From: Clostridiales bacterium
GTDB taxonomy: Bacteria; Bacillota; Clostridia; Oscillospirales; Oscillospiraceae
DNA: 25,607 nucleotides
Assembly: GCA_004556205.1 (NCBI GenBank)
Contig: SFIL01000024.1
Coordinates: forward strand, 1 to 25,607
Direction: 5' to 3'
In this document: positions 15,311 to 22,053 of the stretch, one piece after another
Layout: every line of letters begins with the position of its first letter
How positions within the stretch are numbered: position 1 is the stretch's first letter
Notes under the pieces: generated by a model
The model's database searches: none
What the model saw: the letters and a program-made list of their open reading frames with translations, nothing else
Told to the model about the DNA's origin: nothing
Position numbers and translations under genes: made by a program

Positions 15311-15481
15311 ATGCTTGAAAACCGTCGAAACAGCGGAGGTATTTCAAGGGAAGCTCTGAACAAATCAGCTGCGGCGCTCAGCGGATTTATTCAGAGCTTC
15401 CTAAGATTTACAACAGAAAAGCCGCGACAAAAGTGTTGTCAGCCGCGACGATTTCCGTATTTACCAAAGTATAGAGTATAG
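15311..15481 (+). CDS. Possible small protein of 56 residues (doubtful)
   Basis: An ATG with GGGAGG 7 bases before it opens a frame MLENRRNSGGISREALNK that continues to a TAG at 15479. The central part is encoded by the 53-base hairpin at 15349-15401, which argues that the frame is either an insertion-disrupted remnant or chance. It is very basic, with no membrane segment and no recognisable domain. It ends inside the spoVT promoter region. Confidence 0.2.
   Translation: MLENRRNSGGISREALNKSAAALSGFIQSFLRFTTEKPRQKCCQPRRFPYLPKYRV
15349..15401. repeat. MITE-like inverted-repeat element
   Basis: The ends GGAAGCTCTGAA and TTCAGAGCTTCC are perfect 12-bp inverted repeats. With one mismatch the match extends to 17 bases (CAAATC on the left, TAAATC in the reverse complement of the right). 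Ends of this form (GCTCTGAAxAAATC) recall IS5-like termini. No T-run follows, so a plain terminator is less likely. No clear target duplication is visible. Confidence 0.5.
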
Positions 15482-15504
15482 AATTTCTACATTTACAGAT
15501 ACTA
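15475..15504 (+). promoter_or_regulatory. Sigma-G-like promoter of spoVT
   Basis: AGTATA (15475-15480), a 17-base spacer and GATACTA (15498-15504), one base off the CATACTA -10 and close to the TGAATA-type -35 of forespore sigma factors. In B. subtilis spoVT is transcribed by sigma-G. Confidence 0.55.
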
Positions 15505-15546
15505 ATTTCGGTAAACAGACAATACAGTAAACGGAGGAATTCATAT

Positions 15547-16089
15547 ATGAAAGCAACAGGAATCGTGCGGCGCATCGACGACCTCGGCCGCGTTGTAATT
15601 CCCAAGGAGATCCGCCGCACCCTGCGTATCCGCGAGGGCGACCCGTTGGAGATCTATACGGAGAAGGACGGCGAGGTCATTTTTAAAAAGTATTCCCCGA
15701 TGGGCGATTTACAGGATTTTGCCGTGCAGATCTGCGAGTCTATCGGGAAAAACACCGGGCACATTGCCGCAGTCGCCGACCGCGACGCAATCATTGCCGT
15801 GGCAGGCATCCCTAAGCGTGAGCTGTTGGAGAAGCGCAACTCCGCCGAGCTGGAGCAGCTCATGGAGCAGCGCAAAAGCTACCGCTATCGGGCGGGTGAG
15901 ACGCGTCTGCGCCCCGTGGACTCCGTTGACCGCTATCATCTCGGCGTCGCTGCTCCGATCATTGCGGAGGGTGATCTGATGGGCTGCGTGATGCTGCTGA
16001 TGAATGAAAATGACACCGCGCCGACCGAGTCTGAGCAGAAGCTAGCACAGACTGTCGCGGGTTTTCTCGGCAAGCAGATGGAAAGCTGA
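15547..16089 (+). CDS. spoVT: Stage V sporulation protein T, AbrB-family forespore regulator
   Basis: A 180-residue DNA-binding regulator of late forespore genes. The N-terminal 50 residues (MKATGIVRRIDDLGRVVIPKE onward through RIREGDPLEIYTEKDGEVIFKKYSP) are nearly identical to B. subtilis SpoVT, the swapped-hairpin AbrB domain. The C-terminal GAF-like domain (about 55-178) is shorter in similarity but keeps the GHxxxVxDRDxxIAVxG pattern and the closing AGFLGKQME. Length matches the family (178 in B. subtilis). GGAGG precedes the ATG at 15547 by about 9 bases, and a sigma-G-like promoter lies upstream. It indicates that the organism makes endospores. Confidence 0.95.
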   Translation: MKATGIVRRIDDLGRVVIPKEIRRTLRIREGDPLEIYTEKDGEVIFKKYSPMGDLQDFAVQICESIGKNTGHIAAVADRDAIIAVAGIPKRELLEKRNSAELEQLMEQRKSYRYRAGETRLRPVDSVDRYHLGVAAPIIAEGDLMGCVMLLMNENDTAPTESEQKLAQTVAGFLGKQMES

Positions 16090-16100
16090 TCTCCCTGCAC

Positions 16101-16126
16101 TTGTAGGGCGGGGACATATCCCCGCC
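16101..16126. repeat. Dispersed palindromic element, copy 2
   Basis: A perfect 8-bp stem (16107-16114 with 16119-16126) and a 4-base loop, preceded by CCTGCAC (16094-16100) and TTGTAGGG. About 35 bases downstream TGTACGCAGTCGG (within 16161-16182) is shared, inverted, with 23757-23778. Confidence 0.65.
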
Positions 16127-16229
16127 GACCGCGAAGCGGCAGACAGTGCAGATGAGAAGGTTTGTACGCAGTCGGTAGTTCCTTGGGTGTTTTGTTGATT
16201 TGCGGCAACGCGCTTGGGTCTTTTCTGCA

Positions 16230-16268
16230 CACAAAGGGACTGCTGCAAAAAGCGGCAGTCCCTTTGTG
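16230..16268. terminator. Hairpin between convergent spoVT and the M23 peptidase gene
   Basis: A perfect 14-bp stem (16230-16243 with 16255-16268) and an 11-base loop, just past the peptidase stop on the minus strand. U-tracts are poor on both sides, so termination strength is uncertain. Confidence 0.6.
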
Positions 16269-16272
16269 CGCT

Positions 16273-16914
16273 TTATGAGAGGTTGAAAAAGTCCTCGGGA
16301 TCGACGGGGGTATTGTTTTGATAGACCGCAAAGTGCAGATGCGGCTGCGCCGCCGTCTCAATGCAGGCGGTCTGACCGACCGTTCCCAAGACTGTTCCCG
16401 CCGAAACCGTATCTCCGACCTTGACGGAAATCTCCTCGGCAAGGTTAGAATAGTGCGTCGTGTAGCCGTCCGTGTGCCGCAGGACAACCGTCATCCCGAG
16501 GCTCTCATCCTCGTAGATGGTATAGACGCTCCCGTCCGCCGACGCGACGACCTCCTGTCCGAGCTGCGCACTCAGATCTACGCCCTCGTGCGTGCGCCAG
16601 TCTCTTGTCGTCTCATTGTACGCCAAGTGATCCGCCGCGAATGCGTACAGTGTGTCCCCCTCAACGGGGCGCACCGTCGTCAAACGCTTCGGAGACGTAG
16701 GCGCAGACGGCTCAGCCTCTTCACTCGGGTCGGTTGCAATGACGTCCGCTGCCTTCTGCGAGGGTGTCGTTGCAGCGGATGCCTCGTTCTGCGAGACGCT
16801 TGCCGAGCTTTCCTCGGCAGTCGGCGTCTTGCTCGGTCTTAACAGAAAATAGCCGGATGTTCCCACAGCCACTGCACAAAGAAGCAGGACTATGTAGTAG
16901 CCCTTCTCCTTCAA
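16273..16914 (-). CDS. M23 (LytM) peptidase, SpoIIQ-like
   Basis: A 213-residue protein with one N-terminal membrane segment (about 6-25), a Ser/Ala/Glu/Pro-rich linker (about 27-80) and an M23 domain (about 85-213). The zinc motifs are complete: HEGVDL (His and Asp ligands), HYSNL and HLHF. Size, topology and its place beside spoVT fit clostridial SpoIIQ, the forespore protein of the engulfment channel, which in Clostridia keeps the zinc ligands; a general wall endopeptidase is the alternative. The start is odd: the frame has no ATG, the first usable codon is TTG at 16914, and the only AAGGAG lies just inside the frame after it. A TATAAA box at 16938-16943 is very close upstream. Confidence 0.75.
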   Translation of the reverse strand: MKEKGYYIVLLLCAVAVGTSGYFLLRPSKTPTAEESSASVSQNEASAATTPSQKAADVIATDPSEEAEPSAPTSPKRLTTVRPVEGDTLYAFAADHLAYNETTRDWRTHEGVDLSAQLGQEVVASADGSVYTIYEDESLGMTVVLRHTDGYTTHYSNLAEEISVKVGDTVSAGTVLGTVGQTACIETAAQPHLHFAVYQNNTPVDPEDFFNLS

Positions 16915-17020
16915 AAAGCTCGACAGAGAAAAAATATTTTATACCTGAATTTCTCGACCTGTTTCGCGCTTTCCCGCCGATATACTGAGAGTGCAGAAAA
17001 TTTTGGGGAGGAGCATACTG

Positions 17021-17662
17021 ATGAAACAATCCGCAATTCGGCTTTGCAGCGCCGTCCTTCTGATGGCGCTTGCGCTTACCGCCTCGGCGGCGACGATTGG
17101 CGCAATATCGTCGCAGGACAAGCCGGAAGAAGAGAAGGAGGACACTTACGTTTGGGTCAAAATGCTTTTTGCGACAGAGCCGCGCGCAGAGGAGATTCGT
17201 CTGTTTTCCGCTGACGGGATGCCGCTTCAGCAGTTGAAAACCGAAGCAGGCGGCACAGCGGTCAGCGAGCTGATGACGCCGGGCAAGTACTACGCCTTTA
17301 CCGAGCGCGGCTGCACGGAATTCACGCTGCACGAAAACGCCTCGGTGAGCGCCGACGGCGGGTGCGGTTGGTCAGACGGTGAGATTCTGCATCTGACGAG
17401 CGCCGAGGTCGGCACGGTAACGGTCGAGCGGGCGGCGAAGGAAAGCCTGCTGACGCAAAACGGCGGCTGGTTGGACTACACGCTGAAAAACGTTGACTTC
17501 GAGCGCCGTGAGGTCGTGCGCTGCACAGCAGCAGGCGGCATCCTTACCTGCACCTTTGAAGGCATACCCCACGGCACTTATTTCTTGGAGGAAAACGGCG
17601 TAAGCCGCTGCCGTGTCACCGTCAGCGCAGAGCAAGAAAACGTCACTGTCACACTGCCTTAA
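17021..17662 (+). CDS. Secreted protein of unknown function
   Basis: I do not recognise this 213-residue protein. It has a signal peptide (about 1-25, MKQSAIRLCSAVLLMALALT then an Ala-rich end), a short acidic linker (KPEEEKED) and a mature part that looks all-beta. The C-terminal pattern (FEGIPHGTYFLEENGVSRCRVTVS) resembles prealbumin-like or Cna-B-like sandwich edges, but no isopeptide motif or sorting signal is evident. GGGGAGGAG precedes the ATG at 17021 by 7 bases, so the frame back to 16991 is rejected. It is divergent from the SpoIIQ-like gene with a 106-base shared gap containing a TATACT box (16981-16986). Confidence 0.65.
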   Translation: MKQSAIRLCSAVLLMALALTASAATIGAISSQDKPEEEKEDTYVWVKMLFATEPRAEEIRLFSADGMPLQQLKTEAGGTAVSELMTPGKYYAFTERGCTEFTLHENASVSADGGCGWSDGEILHLTSAEVGTVTVERAAKESLLTQNGGWLDYTLKNVDFERREVVRCTAAGGILTCTFEGIPHGTYFLEENGVSRCRVTVSAEQENVTVTLP

Positions 17663-17670
17663 TATGCCTT

Positions 17671-17714
17671 GGGACGGCTGTCAGCCGCTTCTGCGCCCGA
17701 TATGCAGCCGTCCC
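17671..17714 (+). terminator. Stem-loop after the secreted-protein gene
   Basis: A perfect 10-bp stem (17671-17680 with 17705-17714) and a 24-base loop, 8 bases past the stop. There is no U-tract, so it may be a weak terminator or an mRNA-stabilising hairpin. Confidence 0.45.
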
Positions 17715-17756
17715 TGCCCTACCACTGTTAATTGTCCGGTTTTGTCGAATTTTTTC

Positions 17757-17784
17757 TTGACATTACGAATAAATATGCTATTAT
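17757..17784 (+). promoter_or_regulatory. Promoter of the SAM riboswitch and metK
   Basis: TTGACA (17757-17762), a 16-base spacer and TATTAT (17779-17784), about 18 bases before the aptamer. Confidence 0.85.
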
Positions 17785-17801
17785 AGAAAGTAATTTCATA
17801 A

Positions 17802-17937
17802 CCTTATCGAGAGTGGCGGAGGGACCGGCCCGATGAAGCCCGACAACCTGCGGCGACGCAAGGTGCCAATTCCGGCGATGAAGAATCGACAGATGAGGAC
17901 GCAGTATCGTACCCTGTCGAAAAACAGGGTATTTTTT
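17802..17937 (+). promoter_or_regulatory. SAM-I (S-box) riboswitch with terminator, controlling metK
   Basis: The aptamer (17802-17898) has the S-box core: CTTATCGAGAGTGG, GGGACCGGCCCGATGAAGCC, CAACCTGC, AAGGTGCCAATTCC, and a P1 closed by GATGAGG. The expression platform holds a terminator (ACCCTG 17911-17916 with CAGGGT 17925-17930, then six T). The competing antiterminator pairs TCGACAG (17886-17892) with CTGTCGA (17915-17921). Because the antiterminator uses bases next to and in P1, bound SAM should favour termination. Confidence 0.96.
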
Positions 17938-17986
17938 GTATCGAAAGGGCTATGGAATAATTCATCATAGAAAGGTAGCTCTGAAC

Positions 17987-19147
17987 ATGCAAAAAAGAAT
18001 CTTTACCTCCGAATCCGTCACCGAAGGGCATCCCGACAAGGTCTGCGACCAGATTTCCGACGGTGTACTGGATGCTATCCTGGCGCAGGATAAGACCGCC
18101 CGCGTCGCCTGCGAGTGCGTCGCCACGACCGGCATGGTCATGGTCATGGGCGAGATCTCCACGGACTGCTATGTGGACATTCCCCATGTTGTCCGTGACA
18201 CTCTGTGCAAGATCGGTTACGACTCCGCCGCTGCGGGCTTCAACGGACATAATTGTGCCGTCTTGACCGCCATTGATGAGCAGTCCGGCGATATCGCCAT
18301 GGGCGTTAACAGCTCCTACGACGAGGCGGACACCCTCGGTGCCGGCGATCAGGGCATGATGTTCGGCTTCGCCTGCGACGAAACGCCGGAGCTGATGCCC
18401 GCCCCGATCTCCTTCGCCCATAAGCTGACCAAGCGCCTCGCGGACGAGCGCAAGAGCGGCAGACTCCCGTGGCTCCGTCCGGACGGCAAGAGCCAAGTCT
18501 CCGTCGAATACGCGGAGGACGGCTCCGTCGCGCGCATCGACAATGTTGTCATCTCCACGCAGCACGCAGAGGACATCGCCATTGAAGACCTGCGCCGCGA
18601 AGTCATTGAAAAAATCATCCGCCCGACCCTTCCCGAACAGTTGCTCGACAAGGATACTAAGTTTTATGTCAACCCGACAGGTCGTTTCGTCATCGGCGGG
18701 CCGGTCGGCGATTCGGGTCTGACGGGCAGAAAGATCATCGTAGACACCTATGGCGGCTACGCCTCTCACGGCGGCGGCTGCTTCTCCGGCAAGGACCCCA
18801 CAAAGGTGGACCGCAGTGCGGCGTATATGGCGCGCTATGTGGCAAAGAACATCGTCGCAGCAGGTCTTGCAAAGTCCTGCCAGATCGAGCTTGCCTACGC
18901 CATCGGCGTGGCGCACCCCGTCTCCGTCCTTGTGGATACCCACGGCACGGGCAAGGTCAGCGACTTGCGCCTTGCGGAATTGGTGCGCGAATGCTTTGAC
19001 CTGCGTCCCGCAGCGATCATCTCCGCGCTCGACCTGCGCCGTCCGATCTATCAGCAGACGGCAGCCTACGGTCACTTCGGCAGACCCGACCTCGACCTCC
19101 CGTGGGAAAAGACCGACGCCATTGACCGCCTCCTCTCCCGCGTATAA
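17987..19147 (+). CDS. metK: S-adenosylmethionine synthetase
   Basis: A 386-residue cytoplasmic enzyme that makes SAM from methionine and ATP. The signatures are GHPDKVCDQISDG (ATP-binding, near the N-terminus), GAGDQGMMFG (central hexapeptide region) and GGGCFSGKDPTKVDRSAAY (phosphate-binding nonapeptide). The nonapeptide has Cys265 where most family members have Ala. Length is usual. The start is set by alignment of MQKRIFTSESVTEGHPDK with the family; AAAGG lies about 11 bases upstream. The longer frame beginning at 17936 would start inside the riboswitch terminator and is rejected. Expression is controlled by the SAM-I riboswitch, a direct product feedback. Confidence 0.97.
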   Translation: MQKRIFTSESVTEGHPDKVCDQISDGVLDAILAQDKTARVACECVATTGMVMVMGEISTDCYVDIPHVVRDTLCKIGYDSAAAGFNGHNCAVLTAIDEQSGDIAMGVNSSYDEADTLGAGDQGMMFGFACDETPELMPAPISFAHKLTKRLADERKSGRLPWLRPDGKSQVSVEYAEDGSVARIDNVVISTQHAEDIAIEDLRREVIEKIIRPTLPEQLLDKDTKFYVNPTGRFVIGGPVGDSGLTGRKIIVDTYGGYASHGGGCFSGKDPTKVDRSAAYMARYVAKNIVAAGLAKSCQIELAYAIGVAHPVSVLVDTHGTGKVSDLRLAELVRECFDLRPAAIISALDLRRPIYQQTAAYGHFGRPDLDLPWEKTDAIDRLLSRV

Positions 19148-19161
19148 AACATCCCATTCCT

Positions 19162-19199
19162 TGTAGGGGCGGACGACTCTGTCTGCCCGTGCAGGCACT
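19162..19199. repeat. Dispersed palindromic element, copy 3
   Basis: Stem 19167-19174 with 19181-19188 (one G-T), followed by CGTGCAGG (19188-19195). Read inverted, it matches the copy at 5683-5716 closely. It lies between metK and the aminotransferase. Confidence 0.7.
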
Positions 19200-19252
19200 T
19201 ATCAAACAGACTATACAGAAACAATACCCGATTTACGGCAAGGGGAAATATT

Positions 19253-20443
19253 ATGAAGCTATCAACAAAGATCGACCTCTGCGAGCTGTCGCCCATCCGC
19301 AAGTTCTATCCCTACGCGGTCGAGGCGCAGAAGCGCGGTATTACCATCTATCATTTGAACATCGGACAGCCGGATATCCAGACCCCGCCTGCTTATTTTG
19401 AAGCACTCGCGAATTACCGTGAGGATGTCCTTGCCTACGCCCCCTCGCCCGGCATTCCAATGCTGATCGAAGCGGTGCAAAAATATTACGCCCGTCTCGG
19501 TGTCAGTTTCTCCGAGGAGGATATTCTCATCACCACCGGCGGCAGCGAAGCGCTGCTGATGGCAATGCTCTGCATTCTCGACGAGGGCTGCGAGGTCATT
19601 GTCCCCGAGCCATTCTATCCGAATTACCATACCTTCATCCGCATGGCAGGCGGTAGAATCTGTCCCGTGCATACCAAACCAGAGGAGGGCTACCGCTACG
19701 CCGAGCGCAGCATGATCGAGCCGCTCATCAACGAAAAGACCCGTGCCATTTTAGTCACCAATCCCGGCAACCCGACCGGCACGGTGCTGACCGCGCAGGA
19801 GCTGCGTCTGCTTGCGGATATCGCGAAGGAGCATGATCTCTATTTCATCTGCGACGAGGTCTACCGCGAGTTCATCTACGACGGCGGCAAGCTCACCACC
19901 GCAGCCGCCTTTGACGATCTGAAGGAAAATCTCATTCTGATTGACTCCGTCTCCAAACGCTTCAGCGCCTGCGGTGCGAGAATCGGCGCACTGCTCTCCC
20001 GCAACCGTGCCTTGATTGAGGCAGCGACGAAGATCGCACAGGCGCGACTGTCTGTCGCAACGCTCGATCAGGTCGGCGCAGCCGCGCTCTACGGCGTTGA
20101 CCCGTCCTACTTCGATGCAACACGGGAGGAATACCAACGCCGCCGCGATGTCTGCTACCGCAAGCTCCGCGAAATTCCCGGCGTTGTCACAACCGAACCG
20201 AAGGGCGCGTTTTACACGATGGCAAAGCTACCCGTAGACAGCGCGGAGAAATTCCAAATGTATCTGCTGAACGAATTTGAGGACAACAAGGAGACGGTCA
20301 TGTTCGCCCCCGGCAGCGGCTTCTACGCCACCGAGGGCGCAGGCGAAAGCGAAATCCGCATCGCCTATGTCCGCTGCGAAGCCGAACTTGAACGCGCCCT
20401 CGACCTCCTGCGCATTGCGATTGAACGCTACAACCAAGCATAA
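19253..20443 (+). CDS. PLP-dependent class I/II aminotransferase (aspartate aminotransferase-like)
   Basis: A 396-residue fold-type I aminotransferase. The visible motifs are the PLP-binding lysine Lys235 in SVSKRFSACGARIG, VTNPGNPTG with its substrate/cofactor Asn, CDEVYREF (Asp and Tyr contacts to PLP), and the C-terminal SEIRIAYVR, whose Arg binds the substrate carboxylate. The N-terminal LNIGQPDIQTP is standard. The substrate cannot be assigned; aspartate or aromatic/methionine-related amino acids are possible. AAGGGG precedes the ATG at 19253 by 7 bases. It may be read from metK or its own promoter; a palindromic repeat lies between. A strong terminator follows. Confidence 0.9.
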   Translation: MKLSTKIDLCELSPIRKFYPYAVEAQKRGITIYHLNIGQPDIQTPPAYFEALANYREDVLAYAPSPGIPMLIEAVQKYYARLGVSFSEEDILITTGGSEALLMAMLCILDEGCEVIVPEPFYPNYHTFIRMAGGRICPVHTKPEEGYRYAERSMIEPLINEKTRAILVTNPGNPTGTVLTAQELRLLADIAKEHDLYFICDEVYREFIYDGGKLTTAAAFDDLKENLILIDSVSKRFSACGARIGALLSRNRALIEAATKIAQARLSVATLDQVGAAALYGVDPSYFDATREEYQRRRDVCYRKLREIPGVVTTEPKGAFYTMAKLPVDSAEKFQMYLLNEFEDNKETVMFAPGSGFYATEGAGESEIRIAYVRCEAELERALDLLRIAIERYNQA

Positions 20444-20468
20444 TACCGCACGTTCAGATTCAGAATCT

Positions 20469-20498
20469 GTACCCCGGGTATGCCCGGGGTACTTTTTT
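20469..20498 (+). terminator. Rho-independent terminator after the aminotransferase gene
   Basis: A perfect 10-bp GC-rich stem (20469-20478 with 20483-20492), loop TATG and six T. Confidence 0.95.
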
Positions 20499-20509
20499 CC
20501 GCTTTGCAA

Positions 20510-20538
20510 TTGCATTTTTCCTCCCTTCGGTGTATGAT
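20510..20538 (+). promoter_or_regulatory. Promoter of the rarA-like gene
   Basis: TTGCAT (20510-20515), a 17-base spacer and TATGAT (20533-20538), between the terminator and the rarA ribosome binding site. Confidence 0.72.
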
Positions 20539-20572
20539 ATGCGCAGAAGCTATCACGAAGGGAGGCTTTTCC

Positions 20573-21685
20573 ATGTATCAGCCCTTGGCGGACGAGTTGC
20601 GTCCGAAGACGCTGGACGAGGTCGTCGGGCAGGAGGAGATTTTGGGCGAGGGCAAGATGCTGCGCCGCATGATTGAGTCCGGTAAGGTGCCGAATCTGAT
20701 CTTTTACGGTCCCAGCGGCACAGGCAAAACGACCGTCGCCAATATCATCGCGAACGCGACGCAGCGCACCTTATACAAGCTCAACGCAACGACCGCCTCC
20801 ACCGCCGATATCAAGGAGATCGTCTCCCAGCTCGATACCCTGATGGCGCCGAACGGCATTCTGCTCTATCTCGATGAGATCCAGTCCTTCAACAAGCGCC
20901 AGCAGCAATCTTTATTGCAGTATATCGAGAACGGCAAGATCACCCTCATTGCCTCCACAACGGAAAATCCCTATTTCTATATCTTCAACGCGATTCTGAG
21001 CCGCTCCACCGTCTTTGAATTCAAGCCCATCACCCCCGAGGCGGCGATGAAAGCGGTCTGCCGCGCGGTGGACTATATGACCGCCAAGACCGGTCTGCGG
21101 GTCACGCAGCGCTCTGCTATGCGCTATGACCGGGGCGGCGACAATCAATATGACTGCCTCTCAGCGCTGATGAAGTCCATTCGCGGCTCCGATCCCGATG
21201 CCGCCATCCACTATCTCGCGCGCTTTTTGGAGGTCGGCGACCTGCCCTCCTGCTGCCGCCGCATTCTCTGCTCCGCGTGCGAGGACATCGGGCTTGCCTA
21301 TCCGATGGCGATCCCGATCGTGAAGGCCTGCGTGGACGCCGCCTTGCAGTTGGGCATGCCCGAAGCGCGCCTGCCGCTGGCGGATGCCGTGATTTTTCTC
21401 GCCACCGCGCCGAAGTCCAACTCAGGCTATCTCGCCATTGCCCGCGCCATGCAGGATGTGCAGGCGGGTAAAATCGGCGTGTTCCCGCGTGAGCTGCAAA
21501 ATGTCCACGCTGACAGCGCCGGGCAGGAGCGCGAGCAAGGCTATCTCTATCCGCACGACTACCCGAACCACTGGGTCAAGCAGCAGTATTTGCCCGATAT
21601 CCTCAAAGGCACACAGTATTATGAATACGGCGATAACAAGATCGAGCAGGCAGCAAAGCACTATTGGGACGAGATCAAGAAGTGA
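20573..21685 (+). CDS. rarA: RarA/MgsA-family AAA+ ATPase lacking most of the AAA lid
   Basis: A 370-residue member of the replication-associated recombination protein family (clamp-loader-like ATPases acting at stalled forks). The Walker A GPSGTGKTT (46-54), Walker B LLYLDE (Asp101-Glu102) and sensor 1 (ASTTENPYF) are intact. The C-terminal oligomerisation region is also normal (KSIRGSDPDAAIHYLARFLEVGD, SEDIGL-type CEDIGLAYP, APKSNSGYL, YPHDYPNHWVKQQYLP). Family members are usually about 420-450 residues. Here the segment after AVDYM (about 165-175) runs straight into QRSAMRYDRGGDNQYD, so roughly 60 residues of the lid, including the sensor-2 GDxRxALNxLE motif, are missing without a frameshift. 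AAGGGAGG precedes the ATG; the frame from 20480 is rejected. Confidence 0.9.
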   Translation: MYQPLADELRPKTLDEVVGQEEILGEGKMLRRMIESGKVPNLIFYGPSGTGKTTVANIIANATQRTLYKLNATTASTADIKEIVSQLDTLMAPNGILLYLDEIQSFNKRQQQSLLQYIENGKITLIASTTENPYFYIFNAILSRSTVFEFKPITPEAAMKAVCRAVDYMTAKTGLRVTQRSAMRYDRGGDNQYDCLSALMKSIRGSDPDAAIHYLARFLEVGDLPSCCRRILCSACEDIGLAYPMAIPIVKACVDAALQLGMPEARLPLADAVIFLATAPKSNSGYLAIARAMQDVQAGKIGVFPRELQNVHADSAGQEREQGYLYPHDYPNHWVKQQYLPDILKGTQYYEYGDNKIEQAAKHYWDEIKK

Positions 21686-21691
21686 GGGCTT

Positions 21692-21895
21692 ATGGACATT
21701 CGATTAAATGACATCCTGACCATGAAAAAGCAGCACCCCTGCGGCAGCAACACCTGGAAGGTGCTGCGCACGGGCGCGGATTTCCGCCTCAAATGCTTGG
21801 GCTGCGGGCATGAGGTCATGCTCCCGCGCAGCAAGGCGGAAAAAAACATCAAGGCAGTCCGCCGCGCGGAAGAATCGTTCGACGCGACGAGCTGA
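21692..21895 (+). CDS. DUF951 family protein
   Basis: A 67-residue protein matching the DUF951 family along its length: LNDILTMKKQHPCGSNTWKV, TGADFRLKCLGCGHEVMLPRSK, then a basic tail. Conserved Cys17, Cys35 and Cys38 and the histidines suggest a small zinc-binding or nucleic-acid-binding fold, but the function is unknown. It starts 6 bases after the rarA-like gene, with GAGGG in the overlap of the stop, so it is cotranscribed with it. A terminator follows. Confidence 0.9.
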   Translation: MDIRLNDILTMKKQHPCGSNTWKVLRTGADFRLKCLGCGHEVMLPRSKAEKNIKAVRRAEESFDATS

Positions 21896-21967
21896 TTTCC
21901 TGCAAAAAACACGGGCGGGAAATGGAATTCCCCAACTATTCCGACCCAAAAAATACCGATTTCACCG

Positions 21968-22009
21968 AAACAGGTCTGCATCCCCCCAAGGGATTGCGAC
22001 CTGTTTTTT
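21968..22009 (+). terminator. Terminator after the DUF951 gene
   Basis: Stem AACAGGTC (21969-21976) with GACCTGTT (21998-22005), an inner imperfect GC-rich stem, then a run of T. Confidence 0.88.
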
Positions 22010-22053
22010 ACACGCTTGCCCTTATACTTTGTCCACGGGCTTTGGAGGAGGCG

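Larger units (their letters stand above)
15197..15546. other. 350-base gap with a MITE-like hairpin and the spoVT promoter
   Basis: AT-rich after the Crp/Fnr gene. It contains a possible 56-codon reading frame (15311-15481), a 53-base hairpin with IS-like ends (15349-15401), a direct repeat AGCCGCGAC (15420-15428 and 15441-15449) and a sigma-G-like promoter (15475-15504). Confidence 0.6.

Noticed and set aside
17804..19198. A 464-codon minus-strand frame opposite metK and the riboswitch
   Set aside because: It covers a certain metK and a certain SAM-I riboswitch on the other strand, and its translation shows no family.
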